A DNA stretch of 6,839 bases from the NCBI GenBank assembly GCA_945878835.1, contig CAMCUG010000078.1, positions 1 through 6,839 on the forward strand, read 5' to 3'. The stretch comes from Chryseobacterium gleum. GTDB lineage: Bacteria; Bacteroidota; Bacteroidia; Flavobacteriales_D; Sanyastnellaceae. Of the stretch, positions 1 to 5,175 are shown piece after piece. How positions within the stretch are numbered: the first letter of the stretch is position 1; every line of letters begins with the position of its first letter. The notes beneath the pieces are model-generated. The model searched no databases and was not told where the DNA came from. It saw nothing but the letters and a program-made list of their open reading frames with translations. A program made the translations under genes and the position numbers.

Positions 1-5
1 AGAAA

Positions 6-353
6 TTATTTTTTTACACGTTCTGCTACTGCTTTGAACGCCTCTGGGTGATTCATTGCTAAGTCTGCAAGAACCTTACGGTTCAATTCAACTCCATGTG
101 CATGAATTTGACCCATGAATGCGCTGTATGACATTCCGTGCTGACGAGCACCGGCGTTGATACGAGCAATCCACAAAGAACGGAAATCGCGCTTGCGAAG
201 TTTACGTCCGATGTAAGCATAACATAATGCTTTTTCTACTGAGTTTTTGGCTACTGTCCAAACGTTTTTACGTGAACCGAAATAACCTTTTGCCATTTTA
301 AGAACTTTTCTTCTTCTGGCTCTACTGGCGACTGCGTTTTTACTGCGTGGCAT
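6..353 (-). CDS. rplT: 50S ribosomal protein bL20
   Basis: This encodes ribosomal protein bL20, an early-assembly protein that binds 23S rRNA in the large subunit. The 115-residue product has the family's usual length and typical start MPRSKNAVASRARRRKVLK. The long basic N-terminal extension (about residues 1-58) is followed by the globular rRNA-binding domain, with the signature LWIARINAGARQHGMSYS near residues 60-78. It is the last gene of the thrS-infC-rpmI-rplT cluster visible here and ends only 5 bases from the window edge, so any terminator or downstream gene is out of view. It has no Shine-Dalgarno; the bases before ATG are A-rich. The 88-nt gap to rpmI is the widest within the cluster and holds a hairpin that could be an L20 feedback site. 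In E. coli and Bacillus, L20 represses its own operon through the mRNA; that this happens here is inference. Confidence 0.98.
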   Translation of the reverse strand: MPRSKNAVASRARRRKVLKMAKGYFGSRKNVWTVAKNSVEKALCYAYIGRKLRKRDFRSLWIARINAGARQHGMSYSAFMGQIHAHGVELNRKVLADLAMNHPEAFKAVAERVKK

Positions 354-372
354 AACTTTTTGTTTTTAGGCT

Positions 373-399
373 AAGGTGTTCTTTCGAACTTAAGACCTT
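373..399 (-). promoter_or_regulatory. GNRA-capped hairpin in rplT leader (possible L20 operator)
   Basis: On the coding strand the gap between rpmI and rplT can fold as AAGGT (399-395), an unpaired CTTAA (394-390), GTTC (389-386), a GAAA tetraloop, GAAC (381-378) and ACCTT (377-373). That gives a 5-bp outer helix, a one-sided 5-nt bulge with two adenines, and a 4-bp inner helix closed by a GNRA loop. It ends 19 nt before the rplT ATG. L20 is known to recognise irregular stacked helices with unpaired adenines in 23S rRNA and in its own mRNA in E. coli, where the control sites lie upstream of rpmI. No T-tract follows the hairpin, so it is not a terminator. The role as operator is inference from position and shape. 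Confidence 0.35.
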
Positions 400-441
400 T
401 TACCGGGTTAAACTTTACCTTGCTTCTTTAATGAATGAACA

Positions 442-639
442 TTAGGCTACAAGCAACTGCGCCTTAATCGATTTCTCGTCAGATGGGTTTACATAACCAG
501 TCTTTGTCAAGTTGCGCTTTTGCTTAGTGCCCTTCTTGGTTAAGATGTGACTTTTGTACGCATGCTTACGCTTAATCTTACCGGATCCAGTTACCTGGAA
601 ACGCTTCTTAGCGCCGGATTTTGTTTTCGCTTTTGGCAT
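442..639 (-). CDS. rpmI: 50S ribosomal protein bL35
   Basis: This encodes ribosomal protein bL35, a small, very basic large-subunit protein. The 65-residue product is the usual length and shows the family pattern: MPKAKTKSGAKKRFQVTGSG at the N-terminus, then KIKRKHAYKSHILTKKGTKQ with the conserved HILTKK block, and a short C-terminal tail. It sits between infC (18 nt upstream) and rplT (88 nt downstream), the conserved order of the IF3 operon. The ATG is preceded by an A-rich stretch with no Shine-Dalgarno, as expected for Bacteroidetes. The infC stop is too close for a separate promoter to be likely, so it is probably co-transcribed with infC. Confidence 0.97.
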   Translation of the reverse strand: MPKAKTKSGAKKRFQVTGSGKIKRKHAYKSHILTKKGTKQKRNLTKTGYVNPSDEKSIKAQLLVA

Positions 640-657
640 TTTATTTAGGTGTTAGAA

Positions 658-1197
658 TTATTTCTTTTTTGGATTTATCACAACAAACATTTTCTTCCCT
701 TCTAATTTCGGCAACAACTCTGGAGTTCCTAACTCTTCAAGTTCTTGAACGAATTTCAACAACAATATCTCTCCACGTTCTTTAAAAACAATGGAACGTC
801 CTTTAAAGAAAACGTAAGCTCTTACCTTACTTCCTTCCTTCAAGAACTCTTGCGCGTGCTTCAACTTAAATTGAAAATCGTGATCATCCGTGTTAGGACC
901 GAAACGAATCTCTTTTACAGTTACGTTCACCTGTTTCGCCTTCATCTCCTTCTGCTTCTTTTTCTGATCATACAGAAATTTGCGATAGTCAATGATTCTA
1001 CAAACCGGTGGAACGGCATTTGGCGAAATCTCTACGAGATCTGCCTCTAAATCTTGAGCCAGTTTTAATGCTTTTTCTCTAGAATACACTCCAACTTCTA
1101 CATTCTCACCTACCAAGCGTACCTCAGCTGCTGTAATGCGATCGTTAATTTTGTGCTCTGGTTCAAAGATGCGTCTGCCTCTCATCTCGCGCTTTAT
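658..1197 (-). CDS. infC: Translation initiation factor IF-3, probable AUA start
   Basis: IF3 binds the 30S subunit, prevents premature 50S joining and rejects wrong start codons and initiator tRNAs. The N-terminal domain holds INDRITAAEVRLVG and LVEISPNAVPPVCRIIDYRK. A lysine-rich linker (KKKQKEMKAKQ) leads to the C-terminal domain with VKEIRFGPNTDDHDFQFKLKHA and AYVFFKGRSIVFKERG, ending in PKKK. The first ATG is at 1185 and gives 175 residues, but it lies 19 nt from the only strong Shine-Dalgarno in the window (AGGAGG, 1210-1205). In the same frame AUA at 1197 lies 7 nt from it and AUC at 1200 lies 4 nt from it. I chose AUA, giving 179 residues starting (M)KREMRGRR; AUC would add one more. 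E. coli infC starts with AUU and is autorepressed because IF3 discriminates against that codon. The gene family is certain; the exact start codon is inferred from spacing. Confidence 0.93.
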   Translation of the reverse strand: MKREMRGRRIFEPEHKINDRITAAEVRLVGENVEVGVYSREKALKLAQDLEADLVEISPNAVPPVCRIIDYRKFLYDQKKKQKEMKAKQVNVTVKEIRFGPNTDDHDFQFKLKHAQEFLKEGSKVRAYVFFKGRSIVFKERGEILLLKFVQELEELGTPELLPKLEGKKMFVVINPKKK

Positions 1198-1204
1198 GAT
1201 ATTT

Positions 1205-1210
1205 CCTCCT
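1205..1210 (-). promoter_or_regulatory. Strong Shine-Dalgarno AGGAGG of infC
   Basis: The coding strand reads AAGGAGGAAAT just 6 nt after the thrS stop codon. AGGAGG is 7 nt from AUA (1197), 4 nt from AUC (1200) and 19 nt from ATG (1185), so it fits a non-AUG start and not the ATG. None of the other genes in the window has such a site. In Bacteroidetes the anti-Shine-Dalgarno of 16S rRNA is known to be largely sequestered on the ribosome, and strong Shine-Dalgarno sequences are kept at a few genes such as rpsU. Its presence here therefore decides the start and hints at special control. Confidence 0.8.
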
Positions 1211-1216
1211 TGTTTA

Positions 1217-3157
1217 TTAAATTTCTTTCAACATGTTAGCCACTTCATCGTTCACCATAGTGGCAAAATCTTCAACACTAAACACACCCAAATCTCCTTC
1301 GCCTTTTTTCCGCGCAGATACTGAGTTTGCTAGCATTTCACTCTCACCAACCACCAACATGTAGGTCACTTTTGCAAGCTCCGCTTCACGTATTTTCTTT
1401 CCCACTTTCTCGTTAGTATCGTCAACGAGGGCGCGAATATCGGAAATTTCTAGCGTATTTGCTACTTTTTTTGCGTATTCGTTGTATTTCTCGCTAACAG
1501 GTAAAATTCTCACTTGCTCAGGCGATAACCACAATGGAAATTGTCCCGCACAGTGTTCAATTAAAATCGCTACAAAACGCTCCATACTTCCGAACGGAGC
1601 GCGGTGTATCATAACTGGTCTGTGCTTCTGATTGTCTGATCCAGTATACTCCAATTGGAAACGATCCGGAAGATTATAATCCAACTGAACAGTACCCAAT
1701 TGCCATTTTCTTCCAATTGCATCGCGAACCATAAAGTCTAACTTCGGTCCGTAAAATGCAGCTTCTCCGTATTCCACAATAGTACGAAGCCCCTTCTCAT
1801 TGGCCACTTCCTGAATAGCCAATTCCGCCTTTTCCCAATTCTCGTCCGTACCAATGTACTTCTCACGGTTAATTGGATCTCGAAGTGAAACTTGCGCCAA
1901 GAAATCGGTGAAATTCAAGGTCTTGAAAATATAGAGAACCAAGTCAATTACTTTTCCAATTTCTTCCTTCACCTGATCGGGCGTGCAGAAGATGTGCGCA
2001 TCGTCTTGAGTAAATCCGCGTACACGCGTTAATCCGTGCAACTCTCCTGTTTGCTCATAGCGATAAACCGTTCCGAATTCAGAAAAGCGTAAGGGTAAAT
2101 CTTTGTAACTGCGCGGTTCTGCATTGTAAATTTCGCAGTGATGCGGACAGTTCATTGGCTTAAGCATATACATCTCCCCTTCTTGCGGAGTGTGTATCGG
2201 CTGGAAACTATCTGCGCCGTATTTCGCCCAGTGACCGCTGGTTTCATACAATTCTTTCGAACCAATATGCGGAGTAATTACGGGTTGATAGCCGGCTTTC
2301 TTTTGTGCAACAGTCAAAAAGTTCTGCAAGCGTGTGCGCAAGTCGGTTCCTTTCGGCAACCACAGAGGCAAACCACTTCCCACTCGTTGAGAGAAATGGA
2401 ACAATCCCATTTCCTTTCCAAGCTTTCTGTGGTCGCGTTTCTTCGCTTCTTCCACCTGAACCAAATACTCTTCAAGTTCAGCTGCTTTCGGAAATGTGAT
2501 GGCGTAAACACGCGTCAACATCTTATTTTTTTCGTCGCCTCTCCAATAAGCACCGGCAACATTCATAAGCTTCGCAGCCTTAATGAATCCGGTGTTTGGA
2601 ATGTGCGGACCACGACACAAGTCAGTGAAATTCCCTTGTGTGTAGAACGTTATTTCTCCGTCTTGAAGACCTTCAATTAATTCCAATTTGTACTGATCTC
2701 CCTTCTCTGTGAAGTAAGAAATCGCATCGGCTTTCGACACTTCCTTGCGAACGAATTCGTTCTTCTGACGTGCCAATTCCAACATTAATTTTTCCACCTT
2801 CGAAAAATCTTCTTGGGTGAACGGCTTTCCTTCGAAATCTACATCGTAATAAAATCCGTTTTCAATCGGAGGACCAATGGCCAACTTCACTCCTGGATAA
2901 AGCACTTCCAGCGCTTCAGCCATGAGGTGAGCAGAGCTGTGCCACATGGTGGACTTTCCATTTTCGTCGTTCCACGTGAGCAACTTTACCGTAGCGTTAT
3001 CGGGGAGTGGACGCGAGGCGTCTACAACTATTCCGTTGACTTCTGCAGCAAGCACGTTACGTGCAAGACCTTCGCTAATTTGAGCAGCCAATTGCATTGC
3101 AGAAATACCTTCTTCTACAGAGCGAACGCTACCATCGGGTAAAGAGATGTTTAACAT
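1217..3157 (-). CDS. thrS: Threonyl-tRNA synthetase
   Basis: This enzyme charges tRNA-Thr with threonine using ATP, through threonyl-adenylate, in the cytoplasm. The 646-residue protein has the full class II layout. A TGS domain covers about residues 1-62. The editing domain that removes mischarged serine carries HSSAH (H73, H77) and CRGPH (C181, H185). The catalytic core follows from about 245 to 540, and the anticodon-binding domain from about 545 to 646. The zinc ligands are visible as C337 in MNCPHH, H388 in DDAHIF and H518 in MIHRA. Class II motif 2 is around R366 (FGTVYRYE), and motif 3 is HRAPFGSMERF. No key residue is missing. The start is supported by the TGS domain beginning MLNISLPDG. 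A TATCTTTG box 16 nt upstream suggests its own promoter. It leads directly into infC after 19 nt. Confidence 0.98.
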   Translation of the reverse strand: MLNISLPDGSVRSVEEGISAMQLAAQISEGLARNVLAAEVNGIVVDASRPLPDNATVKLLTWNDENGKSTMWHSSAHLMAEALEVLYPGVKLAIGPPIENGFYYDVDFEGKPFTQEDFSKVEKLMLELARQKNEFVRKEVSKADAISYFTEKGDQYKLELIEGLQDGEITFYTQGNFTDLCRGPHIPNTGFIKAAKLMNVAGAYWRGDEKNKMLTRVYAITFPKAAELEEYLVQVEEAKKRDHRKLGKEMGLFHFSQRVGSGLPLWLPKGTDLRTRLQNFLTVAQKKAGYQPVITPHIGSKELYETSGHWAKYGADSFQPIHTPQEGEMYMLKPMNCPHHCEIYNAEPRSYKDLPLRFSEFGTVYRYEQTGELHGLTRVRGFTQDDAHIFCTPDQVKEEIGKVIDLVLYIFKTLNFTDFLAQVSLRDPINREKYIGTDENWEKAELAIQEVANEKGLRTIVEYGEAAFYGPKLDFMVRDAIGRKWQLGTVQLDYNLPDRFQLEYTGSDNQKHRPVMIHRAPFGSMERFVAILIEHCAGQFPLWLSPEQVRILPVSEKYNEYAKKVANTLEISDIRALVDDTNEKVGKKIREAELAKVTYMLVVGESEMLANSVSARKKGEGDLGVFSVEDFATMVNDEVANMLKEI

Positions 3158-3173
3158 AGTGAAAAATGAGGTG

Positions 3174-3181
3174 CAAAGATA
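3174..3181 (-). promoter_or_regulatory. Candidate thrS promoter, -7 box TATCTTTG
   Basis: TATCTTTG matches the Bacteroidetes -7 consensus TAnnTTTG at every defined position and is followed by CA, as is common. It lies 17 nt after the stop of the MazG-like gene and 16 nt before the thrS ATG, so the mRNA leader would be only about 10 nt. I find no TTG at the expected distance for a -33 element, so strength is uncertain. A 5-bp inverted repeat, ATAGC (3197-3193) and GCTAT (3183-3179), overlaps the box. Confidence 0.5.
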
Positions 3182-3198
3182 GCAACAACGAGGCTATT

Positions 3199-3606
3199 CT
3201 ATTTTAAGAACTTTGCAATATTCGGTTTGAAGTAATTACTGCTTTTCATCACCTTTCCGTCTTCACGGTAGATTGGCTCTCCATTGTCGTCGAGCTTACT
3301 CATGTTGCTGCGTTGAATCTCTGCGAAGATCTCACCCATTTGCTCTTGCAAACCGTGGGCATTCATTGTCCCGCAGAGGATATAAAGCATATCTCCTAAA
3401 GCATCTGCTATTTCAACAATATCGCCATTCTGAGCGGCTTCCAGATACTCTTCGTTCTCTTCCTTCATTAAATTGAAACGCAGCGTGTATTCGCGTTCTT
3501 CCAATCCACCTGTTGGTGTTTTACGCACCGGAATTCGGAATGCGTTGTGAAATTCTTCTACACAACCGATAAGGTGTGAAAGCGATGGATTTTTTTCATT
3601 ATTCAT
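3199..3606 (-). CDS. MazG-like nucleotide pyrophosphohydrolase
   Basis: This is an all-alpha NTP pyrophosphohydrolase of the MazG/PRA-PH superfamily, whose members hydrolyse (d)NTPs or related nucleotides to monophosphate plus pyrophosphate. Numbered from the ATG at 3606 (135 residues), it shows the acidic metal-binding pattern EENEE (E49, E50, E52, E53) in one helix and EIADALGD (E65, D68, D72) in the next. It ends in a conserved-looking tail, SNMSKLDDNGEPIYREDGKV then NYFKP, which I associate with the small dimeric MazG-like/DR2231-type proteins, some of which act on dUTP. The substrate cannot be told from sequence. The frame is open up to a TTG at 3624, but ATG at 3606 gives MNNEKNPSL and is the more plausible start. 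It precedes thrS by 41 nt on the same strand. No clear promoter of its own was found, and the rplS terminator lies upstream. Confidence 0.85.
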   Translation of the reverse strand: MNNEKNPSLSHLIGCVEEFHNAFRIPVRKTPTGGLEEREYTLRFNLMKEENEEYLEAAQNGDIVEIADALGDMLYILCGTMNAHGLQEQMGEIFAEIQRSNMSKLDDNGEPIYREDGKVMKSSNYFKPNIAKFLK

Positions 3607-3695
3607 ATTTCGAAAATAATTCAATGTGAACGAAAGATTATTTTTTCTTATTCACACAATTTAACAAAGTGCGAATTCGTTAAAAGAGTAAGGTT

Positions 3696-3709
3696 CACCC
3701 AATCGGGTG
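3696..3709 (-). other. Small hairpin upstream of MazG-like gene
   Basis: CACCC and GGGTG form a 5-bp stem with a 4-nt loop, about 90 nt before the MazG-like start. It is not followed by a T-tract in either direction, so it is not a terminator. It may be chance or part of a leader. No tRNA or other known RNA was recognised around it. Confidence 0.2.
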
Positions 3710-3730
3710 TAGGTTTTGGTTAAGGATTCG

Positions 3731-3758
3731 AAAACGCTCTTCAACGGAAGGGCGTTTT
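3731..3758. terminator. Hairpin with T-tract, possible plus-strand or bidirectional terminator
   Basis: The arms AAAACGCTCTTC (3731-3742) and GAAGGGCGTTTT (3747-3758) pair over 12 positions around an AACG loop. One position is a U-G wobble when read on the plus strand but an A-C mismatch on the minus strand. On the plus strand TTTTT (3755-3759) is followed by GATTTT, so termination looks better in that direction, although no plus-strand gene is visible upstream. It sits 15-40 nt beyond the rplS terminator and may back it up or stop antisense transcription. Confidence 0.45.
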
Positions 3759-3773
3759 TGATTTTCCTGCAAT

Positions 3774-3796
3774 AAAAAAGGGTTCCGAAGAACCCT
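3774..3796 (-). terminator. Intrinsic terminator of rplS with UUCG loop
   Basis: Downstream of rplS, the coding strand has a perfect 7-bp stem, AGGGTTC (3796-3790) and GAACCCT (3785-3779), closed by a TTCG loop (3789-3786). A run of T follows directly (TTTTT, 3778-3774). The UUCG tetraloop is an exceptionally stable cap and the T-tract abuts the stem, so this is a textbook rho-independent terminator. It begins 24 nt after the rplS stop and separates rplS from the MazG-thrS cluster. Confidence 0.9.
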
Positions 3797-3820
3797 AATC
3801 TATACTCTATCAAAGTATTT

Positions 3821-4186
3821 TTATTTCGCCACTGGGCCGAAGTATTTTCTTTCTTGGATACGGCTTGCTTTACCGGTAAGGCTGCGCAAGTAGAAGATAC
3901 GTGCACGACGCACTTTACCACGCTTGTTCACTTCAATTTTATCGATGAATGGTGAAGCAATCGGGAAGATACGCTCAACACCTGTACTGTTTGACATTTT
4001 GCGAACGGTAAAGGTTTCGGTTGATCCTGTTCCTCTTCTTTGGATTACGACTCCAGAGAAAGTTTGAAGACGCTCTTTCACTCCTTCAATAATTTTATAC
4101 GTTACAGAAATGGTGTCACCTGCAGAGAATTTTGGGTATTCTGCGATTGGATTAATTCTGCTTTCAAGTTCCTTTATGCGGTTCAT
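3821..4186 (-). CDS. rplS: 50S ribosomal protein bL19
   Basis: This encodes ribosomal protein bL19, which lies at the interface of the large and small subunits. The 121-residue product has the family's usual length. Visible landmarks are FSAGDTISVTYKIIEGVKER near residues 20-39, LQTFSGVVIQRRGTGSTETF near 40-59, and the basic stretch NKRGKVRRARIFYLRSLTGKASRI (about 87-110) that contacts rRNA. The C-terminus, IQERKYFGPVAK, is short. The gene appears to be monocistronic: a consensus promoter lies upstream and a strong terminator downstream. In many bacteria rplS follows rpsP-rimM-trmD, but here its upstream neighbour is a lipid acyltransferase. It has no Shine-Dalgarno before ATG. The ATG fits the usual bL19 N-terminus. 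Confidence 0.98.
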   Translation of the reverse strand: MNRIKELESRINPIAEYPKFSAGDTISVTYKIIEGVKERLQTFSGVVIQRRGTGSTETFTVRKMSNSTGVERIFPIASPFIDKIEVNKRGKVRRARIFYLRSLTGKASRIQERKYFGPVAK

Positions 4187-4203
4187 AGTCGTCTAATTTT
4201 CGT

Positions 4204-4217
4204 CCCTAAAAATAGGG
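4204..4217 (-). promoter_or_regulatory. Hairpin in rplS leader
   Basis: CCCTA (4217-4213) and TAGGG (4208-4204) form a 5-bp stem around a TTTT loop, ending 17 nt before the rplS ATG. It starts 3 nt after the -7 box, so it would sit at the extreme 5' end of the message if transcription starts at or before 4217. If it starts a few bases later, part of the stem is lost. It could stabilise the 5' end or form part of a bL19-responsive leader. Such leaders are known for rplS in Firmicutes, but I cannot match this one to a known family. Confidence 0.35.
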
Positions 4218-4220
4218 CTG

Positions 4221-4250
4221 CAAATATATGCATTATTCTGAAAGGAACAA
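4221..4250 (-). promoter_or_regulatory. Bacteroidetes-type promoter of rplS
   Basis: On the coding strand TTG (4250-4248) is followed after exactly 19 nt by TATATTTG (4228-4221). This fits the Bacteroidetes housekeeping promoter pattern of a -33 TTG and a -7 TAnnTTTG with about 19 bp between them. It is the best promoter in the window. It lies in the 114-nt gap after the acyltransferase gene, and transcription should begin close to 4216, giving a leader of about 30 nt. Farther upstream the gap holds only an A-run (4270-4262 on the coding strand) and a G-run, with no clear terminator for the preceding gene. Confidence 0.8.
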
Positions 4251-4300
4251 GAGAGAGTTGATTTTTTTTTGATTTCCCCCCGAACGTCCCGTTTTCACTG

Positions 4301-5173
4301 CTATTCTTTCGGCTTCTTATCCTTGTGTTTCCAACGCTTATGGGTCCACAACCACAAGTAAGGCTCTTTATAAATATCGTCAGCCACTCGATCATTGGCC
4401 AACTGAATAAGTCCACCCGCTTCGAAATCTCTTGGGCTTTCCGTGAGTAATTCGAAGTAAGATTCGTAATAACCTCGTTTCACCTTATTGAGATGTCCGA
4501 ATACCACAGGAAGGTTTAATTCCTTGGCATATTTCTCAGCGCCATAATAGGCAGGCGTTTCAATTCCAAGAAAATCAATCCATACGCACTTCTTCGGATC
4601 AGCGGGCGATTGATCTACCGCGAAGATCATTCCCATAAGCTCGCCTGGGTGCTCTTCTAAGTACTCTTTCGTTGCAAGTGTTGAAACCAATTGCATTCCG
4701 TATTTCTTGCGCGATTCACGCATCTTGCGATCGAAATACGGATTGCTCAAGCGTTTGTAAATACCAACAAGCGGCATTTGACATTGCATGGGTGCCGCCA
4801 ATGCCCACATTTCCCAATTCGCATAATGCCCACCGCATAGTATGATACTCTGCCCCTTTTCTGCGTAATTCTTAAGTAGCTCTGGATTGTGAACCACGAA
4901 TCGTGCACGCAATTGGCTTTCAGTTACCGAAAAATTCTTAATGACTTCCAAAATGAGGTCGCAGAAGTGCCTGTAAAAATTCCAGGCAATCTGCTCTCTT
5001 TCTTTTTTTGTTTTAGTTGGAAAGACCAATTCCAGATTGTACATCACCACCTTCTTTCGATATCCGAAACACACGTACAAAATGAAGAATGCCAAATCAG
5101 AAATCCTATACAGAATGAAATAAGGCAGCAAACTCAATGGCTTCAGGAAAAGCCAAAACAACAATCGACTCAT
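4301..5173 (-). CDS. LpxL/HtrB-family lipid A-type acyltransferase
   Basis: The 290-residue protein belongs to the lysophospholipid/lipid A acyltransferase family (LpxL/HtrB type), which transfers acyl chains onto lipid A precursors or related lipids at the inner face of the inner membrane. The N-terminus is hydrophobic (about residues 4-37) and probably anchors it in the membrane. The catalytic HX4E motif is GGHYANWE, with H116 and E121. Other family blocks are FAVDQSPADPKK (about 184-195), WIDFLGIETPA (about 198-208) and the C-terminal PYLWLWTHKRWK (271-282), followed by a lysine-rich tail. Length is normal for the family. Its ATG is only 2 nt after the stop of the DUF4139 gene (TAAAAATG), so the two are almost surely co-transcribed and probably translationally coupled. 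The acyl donor and acceptor cannot be deduced; some Bacteroidetes members may act on other lipids, such as aminolipids. Confidence 0.9.
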   Translation of the reverse strand: MSRLLFWLFLKPLSLLPYFILYRISDLAFFILYVCFGYRKKVVMYNLELVFPTKTKKEREQIAWNFYRHFCDLILEVIKNFSVTESQLRARFVVHNPELLKNYAEKGQSIILCGGHYANWEMWALAAPMQCQMPLVGIYKRLSNPYFDRKMRESRKKYGMQLVSTLATKEYLEEHPGELMGMIFAVDQSPADPKKCVWIDFLGIETPAYYGAEKYAKELNLPVVFGHLNKVKRGYYESYFELLTESPRDFEAGGLIQLANDRVADDIYKEPYLWLWTHKRWKHKDKKPKE

Positions 5174-5175
5174 TT

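Noticed and set aside
640..657. AACACCT shared by the regions before rpmI (653-647) and rplT (380-374), with CACCT also before thrS
   Set aside because: The distances to the start codons differ (7, 20 and about 10 nt), the match is only 5-7 bases, and in the rplT leader it is part of the hairpin. It is probably coincidence.
745..1050. 101-codon plus-strand reading frame opposite infC
   Set aside because: It is a shadow of the infC frame; its Leu/Phe-rich product reflects the complement of Lys/Glu codons.
2138..2680. 180-codon plus-strand reading frame opposite thrS
   Set aside because: It is antisense to the conserved catalytic core of thrS, whose coding is unambiguous. The translation has no recognisable domain and no promoter or upstream context.
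3625..3656. TGTGAA and TTCACA inverted repeat upstream of the MazG-like gene, considered as a CRP-type site
   Set aside because: The half-sites are 20 nt apart, far from the 6-nt spacing of a CRP site, and a 6-bp match at that distance can be chance.
3607..3670. Promoter for the MazG-like gene (TTG-N16-TAATCTTTC or TATTTTCG)
   Set aside because: Neither box fits TAnnTTTG cleanly and the spacings are off. It was not strong enough to list as a feature.
3661..3770. Possible tRNA, suggested by a TTCGAATCC-like stretch near 3724-3732
   Set aside because: The bases around it do not form a T-arm, and no matching acceptor, D or anticodon stems were found on either strand.
3661..3921. Open reading frame of 86 codons on the minus strand, overlapping the end of rplS
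   Set aside because: It overlaps rplS in another frame and reads straight through the UUCG terminator and the second hairpin. The product resembles no family I know.
4276..4294. AACG-GGA-CGTT inverted repeat just after the acyltransferase gene, considered as a terminator
   Set aside because: The stem is only 4 bp with a 3-nt loop, and what follows is a G-run and an A-run, not a T-tract.
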